Position numbers and translations under genes: made by a program. Positions 25,401-33,910 of a stretch of 64,000 nt of DNA are shown here, piece by piece; the stretch's first letter is position 1; each line of letters starts with the position of its first letter. Under the pieces are notes generated by a model. It searched no databases, was not told the origin of the DNA, and was given only the letters and a program-made list of their open reading frames with translations. Origin of the DNA: Treponema sp. (GTDB taxonomy: Bacteria; Spirochaetota; Spirochaetia; Treponematales; Treponemataceae); contig JAFYWB010000015.1 of the NCBI GenBank assembly GCA_017549025.1, positions 100,866 to 164,865 on the forward strand, in the 5' to 3' direction.

Positions 25401-26795
25401 ATGGAAATAGACAGAGAACCCCAAATTATTAAAGTATCTGATTTGTTGAAAATTGAAAATCTTTCTATACCAGATTATCAACGCCCTTATAAGTGGACTC
25501 CTAAGAATATCAATCAGCTAATAGATGACATATTTAGAAATATTGATAAATCAGCATATCGCTTAGGAACGATTGTTATTAACGAAAGCATTGACTCAAG
25601 GAAAACTCTCTTAAATATTGTAGATGGACAACAAAGAACACTGTCAATTTATTTAATAACAAGAGTACTGTTAGACTTTCTTAAAAATGATAAAGAAGGA
25701 AAAAAGAAAGTCCCAATGATATTAAATCGTAATGAGAAACTTGAAGATTTCGAACCTAAATCAATTTTTTCTTTTACAAATAAAATTACACAATACAACC
25801 TTTATACAAATTACCAAACAATCTCTAGGAGAATCAAAGAATTTACAACAGAAGCTATTTCTTTTTTCTTCCATAAGTGTGAATTAGTACAAGTAGTAAT
25901 TACAGATGTCTCTGAAGCATTTCAATTCTTTGATTCACAAAATGCAAGAGGTAAAGATTTAGTTCCTCATGATTTATTAAAAGCGTTTCATCTTCGGGAA
26001 ATGAATAATCTGGTCTCAGAATCAGAAAAAAAAGATATTGTAAATAGTTGGGAATCTATCAATACAAGTCAATTAACAGAGTTATTTGGCAACTATTTGT
26101 TTAGAATTAAGAATTGGAGTAAAGGAAAAACAGCTAGATATTTTACTAAAGATGAAGTAGATGTATTTAAAGGTATTAGTCCAAATATTGATGAAGCATT
26201 TCCTTTTGCAAAAATATATAGAATTGCAAACTATTATACAGAGGAATTTAATTCTTCTTATAATCGCTTTATCTTAGGAAATACATTTGAGTTCCCATAC
26301 CAAATAGATCAAGTAGTTATCAATGGGAAGCGATTTTTTGAAATGATTTATTACTATGAAAAAATGAAAAAAAATATAGAAAATAAATATGAAGAGAATC
26401 ATATTTTTCAAGTTTTGAATGGATCTTCTGTTAATAATACACCTCCGTATGCAGGGCGATATAGAACTGGAGATTGTTATATTTATAACTTATTTATGTG
26501 TGCTTTAATTTATTATGTTGATAAATTTGGTGAATATGAAATTGAAAGAGCAATTGATAAAATTTTTATTTGGGCCTATACCTTACGTTTAAAGCTTCAA
26601 AATGTTGGATTAGACTCAATAGATAACTATGCCTTAAATAAAGCACATGGTTGCATACAGTTATTTAAAACAATCAGAGAAGCAATTTCGCCAAAGACAA
26701 TTCTCAACATGCATTTGGAAACATTATCAGAAGTAAAATCTACAAAAACTGGAGATATAGAACAATTATTTAAAGGAATGAAATATTATGAGTAA
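25401..26795 (+). CDS. DUF262 protein (GmrS-like ParB-fold NTPase/nuclease)
   Basis: The 464-aa protein opens with the DUF262 signature LSIPDYQRPYKWTPKNINQL and the NTP-binding motif DGQQRTLSIYLI near residue 75. In GmrSD-type enzymes this domain binds and hydrolyses NTP and controls cleavage of modified phage DNA. The C-terminal part is helical and lacks the HNH domain found in its partner. GAGGAAT precedes the ATG. It overlaps the next gene by 8 bp, so the two proteins are likely made together in a complex. Base composition is strongly AT-rich, like the type I operon. Confidence 0.87.
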   Translation: MEIDREPQIIKVSDLLKIENLSIPDYQRPYKWTPKNINQLIDDIFRNIDKSAYRLGTIVINESIDSRKTLLNIVDGQQRTLSIYLITRVLLDFLKNDKEGKKKVPMILNRNEKLEDFEPKSIFSFTNKITQYNLYTNYQTISRRIKEFTTEAISFFFHKCELVQVVITDVSEAFQFFDSQNARGKDLVPHDLLKAFHLREMNNLVSESEKKDIVNSWESINTSQLTELFGNYLFRIKNWSKGKTARYFTKDEVDVFKGISPNIDEAFPFAKIYRIANYYTEEFNSSYNRFILGNTFEFPYQIDQVVINGKRFFEMIYYYEKMKKNIENKYEENHIFQVLNGSSVNNTPPYAGRYRTGDCYIYNLFMCALIYYVDKFGEYEIERAIDKIFIWAYTLRLKLQNVGLDSIDNYALNKAHGCIQLFKTIREAISPKTILNMHLETLSEVKSTKTGDIEQLFKGMKYYE

Positions 26796-28794
26796 ATCTC
26801 CTATCACTAAATATTTTACTATAAAGGATTTATTATCAACCGATAATTACGTTATTCCAATTTATCAACGTGATTACGCATGGGACAACAAACAAATTAT
26901 ACAACTAATTCAGGATATTGCTGACTCGGCAAAAAGATCTGAAAATAATCAAGATAAAATATACTATATTGGTACTTTAATTGTTTTTGAACAAAAACAA
27001 GGAGAGGGTGTTATTTATCAAACGATAGATGGCCAACAAAGATTGACAACACTAACACTGCTTTTAAGTTTCTTAAAAAATGAACATAAAGAAATTGATA
27101 CAACTTGGTATAAAAATCAAATTCTGCGTTTTGATTGTCGAAAAAAATCCTCAGATACTCTCGATGTCTTATTTAATGGAAAGACAGCTGAAGAAACAGA
27201 ATATAATGTTGCAATTAAACAAGGATATGCTGATATAAAAAAATGTTTTATTCCAATTTGTAATGAAACAAGAATTAAAAAAGAACAATTCTGTGATTAC
27301 CTGTTTAACAATGTAAAAATCCTTAGAGTTTTAGTTCCTGAAGATACAGATTTAAATCATTATTTTGAAATTATGAACAGTCGTGGAGAACAACTTGAAA
27401 AGCATGAAATATTAAAAGCGCAGTGCTTGAGTATATTAGAAGGGTTGCCTAATGAAGAGTATATTTTCAATTTAATTTGGGAAGCTTGTGCAAATATGGA
27501 ACGTTATGTCCAATATGGTTTTTCAACAACACAAAGAGATACTTTGTTTGGTTTAGATAAAGAATACAAATGGAATAAAATCCCATCATTATCTGAATTG
27601 TATACAAAGATAAAAGTTCCTGTTGAAAAAAATAACAGCTCTACTAATGAGCAACCTCTTGAAATTTGGGATATAATTAAAGACGATAAATATGGTCATA
27701 AACCAGATTTAGAGGAATTTGACACATCTATTTCAGTTAGATTCAATACTGTTATCAATTTTTCTAACTTCCTACTGCATATACTACGAATTCAAACACA
27801 AGAAGATATTCCATTAGATGATAAACGTTTGATAGATTCTTTTAAGAACTTTTTATTCAAAGGTACAAAAGAGGAACAAATAACAGCTGTAAAAGAATTT
27901 GGATATAATCTTTTAAAAGGAAAACTTCTCTACGATAAATATATAATCAAACGAGAATTTATCAATGGAACTGATAGATGGAGTTTAAAAAGACTTCATA
28001 TTTATACAAAAGACAAAAAAGAATCTCAATCATATTCTGGTACATTTTCTGAGTTAGAAGGTTCGTCTGAGGAAGAAAATAGAGAAATCTTAATGCTTTT
28101 ATCTATGTTCCATGTTTCTACCCCAACCTTAGTTTATAAACACTGGTTAAATGGAGCATTAAATTGGTTATTTAAAAATTCATTCCCAAATGCGAAAGAC
28201 TACAAAAACTATTTAGAGGAAATGGCAAAAGCTTTCCTATTTGACCATTATCTTGCACAAGAAAATCCTTTGGATTACTACGAAATTATTTTTAAGAATT
28301 TGGGAAAATGTATAAACAAGAAACAAAATCAAATCAATTTAAATTTATTAAATAAAGGAGAAGAAGTAGAAAATTATATTTTCAATTATTTAGATTATAT
28401 TTTATGGAAAGATTATAACAATAACAGGAATTATTTCCCAAAAAACTTAGAAGATAAAAGAATTACAAACTTTGAATATACATTCAGAAGCTCTGTTGAA
28501 CACTATTATCCACAGAATCCTATTGAAGGAAAGCAAAGTGAAATTCCTCAAAAATGGCTACATAATTTTGGAAATCTATGCTTAATCAGTAGTAGCAAAA
28601 ATTCAAAACTCAATAACTATATGCCTTTCTCAAAGAAAGAACATTATAAGAAGAGTTCTACTTTAGATAGCATTAAACAATGTATCATGATGAGTTATGA
28701 GCAATGGGATATTGATGATGAGAACCATTTCAATGCAATAAAAGATCACTATGAAAAGATGGAACAGTGTTTTTTAGAACAATTAAACATCTAA
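26788..28794 (+). CDS. DUF262 plus DUF1524 (HNH) protein, GmrSD-like
   Basis: The 668-aa protein combines a GmrS-like N-terminus (NYVIPIYQRDYAWDNKQ, TIDGQQRLTTLTL, MNSRGEQLEKHEILKAQCL) with a GmrD-like C-terminal HNH nuclease (SVEHYYPQNP, then LHNFGNLCLISSSKNSKLNN). Type IV restriction enzymes of the GmrSD family cut DNA carrying modified or glycosylated cytosine. The first gene of the pair supplies a second DUF262 subunit without HNH, so the two may form a hetero-oligomer. ATG lies within the end of the upstream gene. The HNH residues H, N and N all appear to be present. Confidence 0.88.
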   Translation: MSKSPITKYFTIKDLLSTDNYVIPIYQRDYAWDNKQIIQLIQDIADSAKRSENNQDKIYYIGTLIVFEQKQGEGVIYQTIDGQQRLTTLTLLLSFLKNEHKEIDTTWYKNQILRFDCRKKSSDTLDVLFNGKTAEETEYNVAIKQGYADIKKCFIPICNETRIKKEQFCDYLFNNVKILRVLVPEDTDLNHYFEIMNSRGEQLEKHEILKAQCLSILEGLPNEEYIFNLIWEACANMERYVQYGFSTTQRDTLFGLDKEYKWNKIPSLSELYTKIKVPVEKNNSSTNEQPLEIWDIIKDDKYGHKPDLEEFDTSISVRFNTVINFSNFLLHILRIQTQEDIPLDDKRLIDSFKNFLFKGTKEEQITAVKEFGYNLLKGKLLYDKYIIKREFINGTDRWSLKRLHIYTKDKKESQSYSGTFSELEGSSEEENREILMLLSMFHVSTPTLVYKHWLNGALNWLFKNSFPNAKDYKNYLEEMAKAFLFDHYLAQENPLDYYEIIFKNLGKCINKKQNQINLNLLNKGEEVENYIFNYLDYILWKDYNNNRNYFPKNLEDKRITNFEYTFRSSVEHYYPQNPIEGKQSEIPQKWLHNFGNLCLISSSKNSKLNNYMPFSKKEHYKKSSTLDSIKQCIMMSYEQWDIDDENHFNAIKDHYEKMEQCFLEQLNI

Positions 28795-28797
28795 CAC

Positions 28798-28884
28798 AAA
28801 ATCAGCTTTTTCATTTGTAAGGAAACTATTTTTACATTAGATAATGAAGGTGAACAAGCTTTTAGAATTGAGCCATTACGATAA
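28798..28884 (+). pseudogene. Possible 3' remnant of a DUF4160-like gene
   Basis: A short open frame ends in GEQAFRIEPLR and a stop 10 bp before the DUF2442 start. DUF4160 genes commonly precede DUF2442 genes and end in a similar I-x-P-L motif. No start codon or upstream body remains. The assignment is weak. Confidence 0.3.
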
Positions 28885-28893
28885 GGACAAATC

Positions 28894-29127
28894 ATGTTAA
28901 GACCCACAGTAACAAAGGTTATCCCTCAAGACAACAAGATTTTATGTTTGGAATTTGACAATGGCGAATGCAAGCAATTTGACGTAAATCCTTACATAAA
29001 AGGCTCATGGTTTGGAAAATTAGGTGATGACGCATACTTTAAGACTGTACATCCCAACGGCTATACTATTGAATGGGCAGACGGCCAAGATATTTGTCCA
29101 GACGACCTGTATTTTAACTCCTACTAA
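28894..29127 (+). CDS. DUF2442 family small protein
   Basis: The 77-aa protein has the family pattern: P-x-V-x-x-V start (RPTVTKVIPQDN), LEFDNGECKQFDVNPYI, then TIEWADGQDICPDDLYFNS. DUF2442 proteins usually accompany DUF4160 proteins in what look like toxin-antitoxin pairs, but no function is proven. AAGGAC precedes the ATG. The gene ends next to the nfnB terminator and is the last gene of the second AT-rich block. Confidence 0.85.
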   Translation: MLRPTVTKVIPQDNKILCLEFDNGECKQFDVNPYIKGSWFGKLGDDAYFKTVHPNGYTIEWADGQDICPDDLYFNSY

Positions 29128-29137
29128 GCCCACCCAC

Positions 29138-29178
29138 AAAAAATCCCCCTGACCCAGCACAAGCTAGACCAGGGGGAT
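29138..29178 (-). terminator. Terminator of the nfnAB operon
   Basis: ATCCCCCTG (29143-29151) and CAGGGGGAT (29170-29178) form a 9-bp stem. On the minus strand it is followed by a run of six T. It may also stop DUF2442 transcripts from the other side. Confidence 0.85.
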
Positions 29179-29201
29179 TGTATTCAGCGTAAGGCTTTAA
29201 T

Positions 29202-30698
29202 TTAAGCCTGCTTCAAATACTGATTGATGCTGGCGGCAGCACGGCGACCGTCTCCCATGGCAAGGATAACGGTGGCAGCACCTTGTACAATGTCTCCACC
29301 AGCCCATACCTTAGGCAAAGAGGTGGCACAATTTTCGTCAGCCTTAATATTTCCCTTTCTGTTCACGTCAAGGCCGGGAGTGGTCTTCATCATCAAGGGG
29401 CTAGAGTCATTTCCAAGGGCTACAATCAGGGCATCGCAAGGAATCTCATGCTCACTGCCGGGAATTGCCACAGGACTGCGGCGGCCAGATTCATCTGGTT
29501 TACCCAGCTGATAAGAAAGAGCTTCCACACCACGAATCCGTCCTTCCTCATCGCCCAAAATCCGAGTGGGATTTTCCAAGAACAGGAACTCTACGCCCTC
29601 TTCCTCTGCATGGGCAATTTCTTCCCGGCGAGCAGGCATTTCGTTTCTTGTTCGACGATAAATAACGGAAACCTTTTCTGCACCCAAGCGGAATGCAGTG
29701 CGGGCTGCGTCCATGGCAACGTTTCCACCGCCAACAATGGCCACGTGCTTGGCATCGTACAAGGGAGTATCTGCTCGCTTGTCGTAGGCCCGCATCAGGT
29801 TGGCTCGCGTCAGGTACTCGTTGGCACTGAACACACCGATGAGATTTTCACCTTCAATATTCAAGAACTTGGGCAATCCAGCTCCTGTTCCCACAAAGGC
29901 TGCATCAAAGCCCTGTTCTTCCAGCAGCTGCATCAAGGTGCCAGTGCGTCCCACCAAGAAGTTTTCCTTAAACTGAACACCCATCTTCTTCAGCTGCTCA
30001 ATTTCCTGAGAAACGATGGACTTAGGTAGACGGAACTCAGGGATTCCGTACACCATAACACCACCAGATTTATGGAAGGCTTCAAACACCACTACCTCGT
30101 GACCGTCACGGCGAATGTCTGCGGCAGCGGTGAGGCCAGCAGGCCCAGACCCGATAATGGCAACTCGCTTTCCGGTGGCAGGGGCAACCTCTGGCAGCGT
30201 CTGCAAGTTATTTTCCCGCTCAAAGTCTGCCACGAACCTTTCCAAACGACCAATGGCCACGGACTTTTCCACATCCTTCAGGGCCTTTCCTACAGTACAC
30301 TGCTCCTGACACTGCTTTTCCTGAGGACAAACACGGCCACAAATGGCGGGCAGAAGGTTTGTTGTCTTGATAACATCAACTGCCTTTTTAAAATCCCCAT
30401 TGGCAATCTCTGCAATAAACTGGGGAATGGGCACGTTTACAGGACAACCGTTAACACAGGGCTGGTTCTTGCACTGCAAACAGCGCTGAGCCTCCACAAT
30501 AGCCTGCTCCTTGGTGTAGCCAATGGCAACCTCGTCCATCAAGTGGGCTCGCTGCAAGGGCTCCAACACAGGCATATCCTGCTGAGAAATGGCCATTCTA
30601 TCCTTGGTGGAAAGGGGGCCTGCCTCCAGCTTCTTGTTAATGGCCTCAAGTTCAGCCACAGCAATTTTTGACAATTCCTCTGGAGTTACGTAGCTCAT
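29202..30698 (-). CDS. nfnB: NADPH-dependent ferredoxin:NAD oxidoreductase large subunit (NfnB / GltA-like)
   Basis: An FAD- and [4Fe-4S]-containing flavoprotein of about 498 aa. N-terminal cluster ligands are seen in CLQCKNQPCVNGCPVNVPIP and CGRVCPQEKQCQEQC; two dinucleotide folds follow, IIGSGPAGLTAAADIRRDGH and AIVGGGNVAMDAARTA. This architecture is shared by homotetrameric glutamate synthase GltA, sulfide dehydrogenase SudA and NfnB. The adjacent small subunit and the HydABC-type hydrogenase in the window favour Nfn, which couples ferredoxin and NADH to NADPH. The ORF extends 16 codons upstream, but AGGAGGTGG precedes the ATG at 30698, which overlaps the nfnA stop (ATGA). Confidence 0.85.
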   Translation of the reverse strand: MSYVTPEELSKIAVAELEAINKKLEAGPLSTKDRMAISQQDMPVLEPLQRAHLMDEVAIGYTKEQAIVEAQRCLQCKNQPCVNGCPVNVPIPQFIAEIANGDFKKAVDVIKTTNLLPAICGRVCPQEKQCQEQCTVGKALKDVEKSVAIGRLERFVADFERENNLQTLPEVAPATGKRVAIIGSGPAGLTAAADIRRDGHEVVVFEAFHKSGGVMVYGIPEFRLPKSIVSQEIEQLKKMGVQFKENFLVGRTGTLMQLLEEQGFDAAFVGTGAGLPKFLNIEGENLIGVFSANEYLTRANLMRAYDKRADTPLYDAKHVAIVGGGNVAMDAARTAFRLGAEKVSVIYRRTRNEMPARREEIAHAEEEGVEFLFLENPTRILGDEEGRIRGVEALSYQLGKPDESGRRSPVAIPGSEHEIPCDALIVALGNDSSPLMMKTTPGLDVNRKGNIKADENCATSLPKVWAGGDIVQGAATVILAMGDGRRAAASINQYLKQA

Positions 30699-31558
30699 TT
30701 TCCACCTCCTGCAGCAATGGCTTCTGCTTGGGCTTCCATGCGGCACTTGTGCATATCTTCCTGTTCACGTCCCTTGAAGGAGCGCATTCTCAGCATCATG
30801 TTGTCAAAGTCTACCAAATGGCCATCAAATTCAGGGCCGTCTACGCACACAAACTGAGTTTTGCCGTCTACGGTAACACGGCAGCAACCGCACATACCAG
30901 TTCCGTCAATCATGATGGTATTCAAGGAAACTACAGTGTGTACGTCGTAGGGCTTGGTGGTGGCGGCACAGAACTTCATCATAATGGGTGGTCCAATGGC
31001 CACAACCTCATCTGGCTTGGGATTTTGGTCGCAATATTCTTTCAATGGCTCGGTAACAAGGCCCTTTCTTCCCACAGAGCCGTCGTCGGTCATAATCACC
31101 AGCTCGTCGGCAATGGCACGCATCTTGTCTTCAAAAATCAACAATTCCTTGTTGCGGGCACCCATAATTACAATGAGCTTGTTGCCAGCAGCCTTATAAG
31201 CCTGGGCAATGGGATACAATGGTGCAACACCGATTCCACCACCAACACACACCACTGTGCCCACCTTCTGGATGTGGGTGGGATTTCCCAAGGGGCCGAG
31301 AATTGCAGCAACTTCTTCACCTTCGTTAAAGCGAGAAAGCTTTAAGGTGGTGGCACCTACTGTCTGAAAAACAAGGGCAATCCAGCCCTCATCGGCATTT
31401 GCATCTGCAATAGTCAGGGGCACTCGCTCCCCAAACTCCAAGTCCAACTGCACCAGCACAAATTGTCCAGCCTTACGATTTCTGGCAATCTCTGGAGCCA
31501 TTACCCTCATATAAAAAACATCCGCAGAAAGCTGCTGTTTTTCGATGATTTTATACAT
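30695..31558 (-). CDS. nfnA: NfnA-type FAD/NAD-binding [2Fe-2S] small subunit
   Basis: About 287 aa, a ferredoxin-NADP reductase-fold protein like the DHOD electron-transfer subunit. It has the FAD-binding block (GERVPLTIADANADEG), the NAD-binding glycine motif VGGGIGVAPLYPIAQAY and a C-terminal [2Fe-2S] cysteine set, DGTGMCGCCRVTVDGKTQFVC. It binds NADH and passes electrons to NfnB. ATG 31558 is chosen because a GGGGG ribosome-binding site lies between it and the upstream ATG at 31576. It is translationally coupled to nfnB. Confidence 0.87.
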   Translation of the reverse strand: MYKIIEKQQLSADVFYMRVMAPEIARNRKAGQFVLVQLDLEFGERVPLTIADANADEGWIALVFQTVGATTLKLSRFNEGEEVAAILGPLGNPTHIQKVGTVVCVGGGIGVAPLYPIAQAYKAAGNKLIVIMGARNKELLIFEDKMRAIADELVIMTDDGSVGRKGLVTEPLKEYCDQNPKPDEVVAIGPPIMMKFCAATTKPYDVHTVVSLNTIMIDGTGMCGCCRVTVDGKTQFVCVDGPEFDGHLVDFDNMMLRMRSFKGREQEDMHKCRMEAQAEAIAAGGGK

Positions 31559-31599
31559 GTACAACCCCCACAACAAAATTGGAGAAAATTTAACGAGAA

Positions 31600-31628
31600 A
31601 TCATACCCTTTTTTTTAGAAAAATACAA
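31600..31628 (-). promoter_or_regulatory. Promoter of nfnAB
   Basis: On the minus strand TTGTAT (31628-31623), a 17-bp spacer and TATGAT (31605-31600), 42 bp upstream of the nfnA start. Confidence 0.5.
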
Positions 31629-31677
31629 GGACTTAAGTTTTACTAAAATTTTACGTAAAAATTCACTGGATTTTAGG

Positions 31678-33909
31678 CTATTCACCGAATAAAATCTTTT
31701 CTACCACAGCTTTATGAGGAATCTCAAAATACAAATCACCATACACTGCAGAAGCGGCCACAATTTTCTTGCCGTAATTCCGTGTTTCCGTAAAGGGAAT
31801 CAATTCCATGGTCAAGTCAGCTGGTAAATCTGGGAACATGCGCTTCCATTTGCGCACATTGGTGATTCCCGCATTGTAGGAATACAGAGCATCTATGATG
31901 GAATTGTCCAAGCGACTAATCAATTCAGCAAGATAAAAGCTACCAAAATTAACGCTGGTAACAGGATCCTTCAGGTCAAAGGCTTCAACTTTAAGCTTTC
32001 GGGCAATATCTCCAGCGGTGGCGGGCATAAGCTGAGCCAAGCCCACAGCCCCTGCAAAGGAAGCAATCTCTGCCTCAAAAAAGCTTTCACTGCGAATCAG
32101 GCCATAAATCAAGTATTCTGGCAGATTGTAGTCTGCAGCAGCGGTGGCAATTTCCTGACTGTAAAGCCGAGGATAGGCCAGCTGATACATTTCCCGTGTG
32201 GTTTGAGTATCTGCATGGAAGATGGCGTTAGACATAAGCCGCAAGCCCTGAGACGAATACTGCTGCAGTCCGTACAAGGAAAGAAAAGCGGCAGCTCGTT
32301 GAGCCATGTCCAAGCTGATTTTACGAGCATTTTCCTTCCACACTGGATAAATATAGTCGGGTAAATCAAAAACTATAAAACCTTCCAGCAAGGTTTCTAG
32401 GTTTGAGTCAGGTACAAAGTTTTCCAGCACCTGAGTTTGGTACAAACTTTGGCGAACAACGGCAGGAGAATAATCCAACTGAGTGGCAGCCAAAAGTCGG
32501 TAGTACAAATCACCGCCTGCACCATAGGCCATAACAAAAAGTCCCTTTGCCACAGCCTCCTGCAGGGTGATTTCTCCGTCTGTGCTCGACTCACCAGACG
32601 CACCAGCTTCTTCCCCAGAGCCTACCGCACTGGCTGAGCTATCAATTATGGCCTGCAGGTCTGCCACTGGGAACTTTTTCAAATCCACCAAGCCCTGCTG
32701 AACAAGGCGGCCGGCAAGGTAGGCGTATTGGGAAACCACCTCTTGGGTGGCATAATCTTGAATCAAAATCAGGCTTTTTAAGACGCCACTCCAGTTCTTT
32801 TCGGTAAAATACCGCAAAATCAATGTTTCAAAAAAATCACTGTAATAAGCGGCATCGTGAATGGTGTGAATGTATTGCTTTAAGGCCGCCTCTGCCTCCG
32901 AGGTTGAAAATTTCAGCTGGGTGGAAAAATAATACCACAAAGCATTGTCGTATCGTGCAGGAGTATCCGCCGCCTCCATGGCAGCCAAGAATTTTTCCAC
33001 AGCCTTTTTATTGCCAGTGCCAAGGCCCTTATCATACAAGCGGGCGGCGTAAAAATTCAAGTAAAAGGCCACAAAGTCAGGCTCCTTTTCCGAGATTTTA
33101 CTTGCAGCCTCATCTAAAAACTGGGCAGCTTCCGCCAATGCATTGGTGCCATACAACAGAGCTTTTCCAATGTCAGAAAGTAATTCTGCTGGCTGCCGCA
33201 CCAACCATAGCTCCCAATCATCTTGAGTCTGCAAAACCGCTGCCAACAGATTAACAGCTAAACTGTAATCCCGCTGGTACACGGCCACTCTCAGCTTTAT
33301 GCATTGCTGGGTTTCCTCTGAAAACATGGAGGCAATGAGGGAATCTTTGTGAGAATCATAATATTTTTTGTGAAAGCTCGTCAGCGGTGACTGAAAAAAC
33401 CAATCTTCAATCTCTCCTGCAAAGCCCTGTTTTCCCGCCTTTTCCAAAGCCAAAAGCCTCAGATACTGGGCTTCTCCAGCAGCTTCTCCAGATTCAGCCA
33501 CATTTTCAAAACCGAATCCCGCTTCAGCTCCATCCATGACAAGAATCTGGTCATATTCTTCTGCTGCAGCAAGTATTTGAGCTAATTTCAACTGATTGGC
33601 AGGAGTGGGGAATCGTTTAGCCAGCTCCTGTGCCAGAACCTTCTTTTCATTGGCAGAAGCCAGCTGACACAGGGTTTCCAAGCATTTTTCTGCAAAGAAA
33701 TCGTTAGATTTTTTTACACCTTTTTTAAAATAAGAAAATGCTTCTTCTTGCTGCCCCTTTTGCAGACTGCTTAATCCCATAAAATAATAAGCATTATCCC
33801 CAAACTGTTCCTGGGGCGACAAGGCTTTTGTATCGTTGCAGCTTGTCAGCACCAGTAACAAGGTAAAAAGGGCAACTAAGAGAAGATTTTCCCGCTGCTT
33901 CATGGGCAT
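31678..33909 (-). CDS. Soluble lytic transglycosylase lipoprotein (Slt family)
   Basis: About 744 aa, and cleaves the glycan strands of peptidoglycan. A lipoprotein signal (LLLVALFTLLLVLTSCNDTK) anchors it. Residues up to about 560 are helical repeats of TPR type, as in the Slt70 doughnut. The C-terminal SLT domain has the catalytic Glu in YGLIRSESFFEAE, then GAVGLAQLMPATAGDIA and ALYSYNAGITNVRKWKR. The ORF extends further upstream, but that part overlaps the LysM gene and precedes the signal peptide; ATG 33909 or 33903 is the likely start. It follows the LysM gene by 1 bp in the same operon. Confidence 0.88.
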   Translation of the reverse strand: MPMKQRENLLLVALFTLLLVLTSCNDTKALSPQEQFGDNAYYFMGLSSLQKGQQEEAFSYFKKGVKKSNDFFAEKCLETLCQLASANEKKVLAQELAKRFPTPANQLKLAQILAAAEEYDQILVMDGAEAGFGFENVAESGEAAGEAQYLRLLALEKAGKQGFAGEIEDWFFQSPLTSFHKKYYDSHKDSLIASMFSEETQQCIKLRVAVYQRDYSLAVNLLAAVLQTQDDWELWLVRQPAELLSDIGKALLYGTNALAEAAQFLDEAASKISEKEPDFVAFYLNFYAARLYDKGLGTGNKKAVEKFLAAMEAADTPARYDNALWYYFSTQLKFSTSEAEAALKQYIHTIHDAAYYSDFFETLILRYFTEKNWSGVLKSLILIQDYATQEVVSQYAYLAGRLVQQGLVDLKKFPVADLQAIIDSSASAVGSGEEAGASGESSTDGEITLQEAVAKGLFVMAYGAGGDLYYRLLAATQLDYSPAVVRQSLYQTQVLENFVPDSNLETLLEGFIVFDLPDYIYPVWKENARKISLDMAQRAAAFLSLYGLQQYSSQGLRLMSNAIFHADTQTTREMYQLAYPRLYSQEIATAAADYNLPEYLIYGLIRSESFFEAEIASFAGAVGLAQLMPATAGDIARKLKVEAFDLKDPVTSVNFGSFYLAELISRLDNSIIDALYSYNAGITNVRKWKRMFPDLPADLTMELIPFTETRNYGKKIVAASAVYGDLYFEIPHKAVVEKILFGE

Positions 33910-33910
33910 C

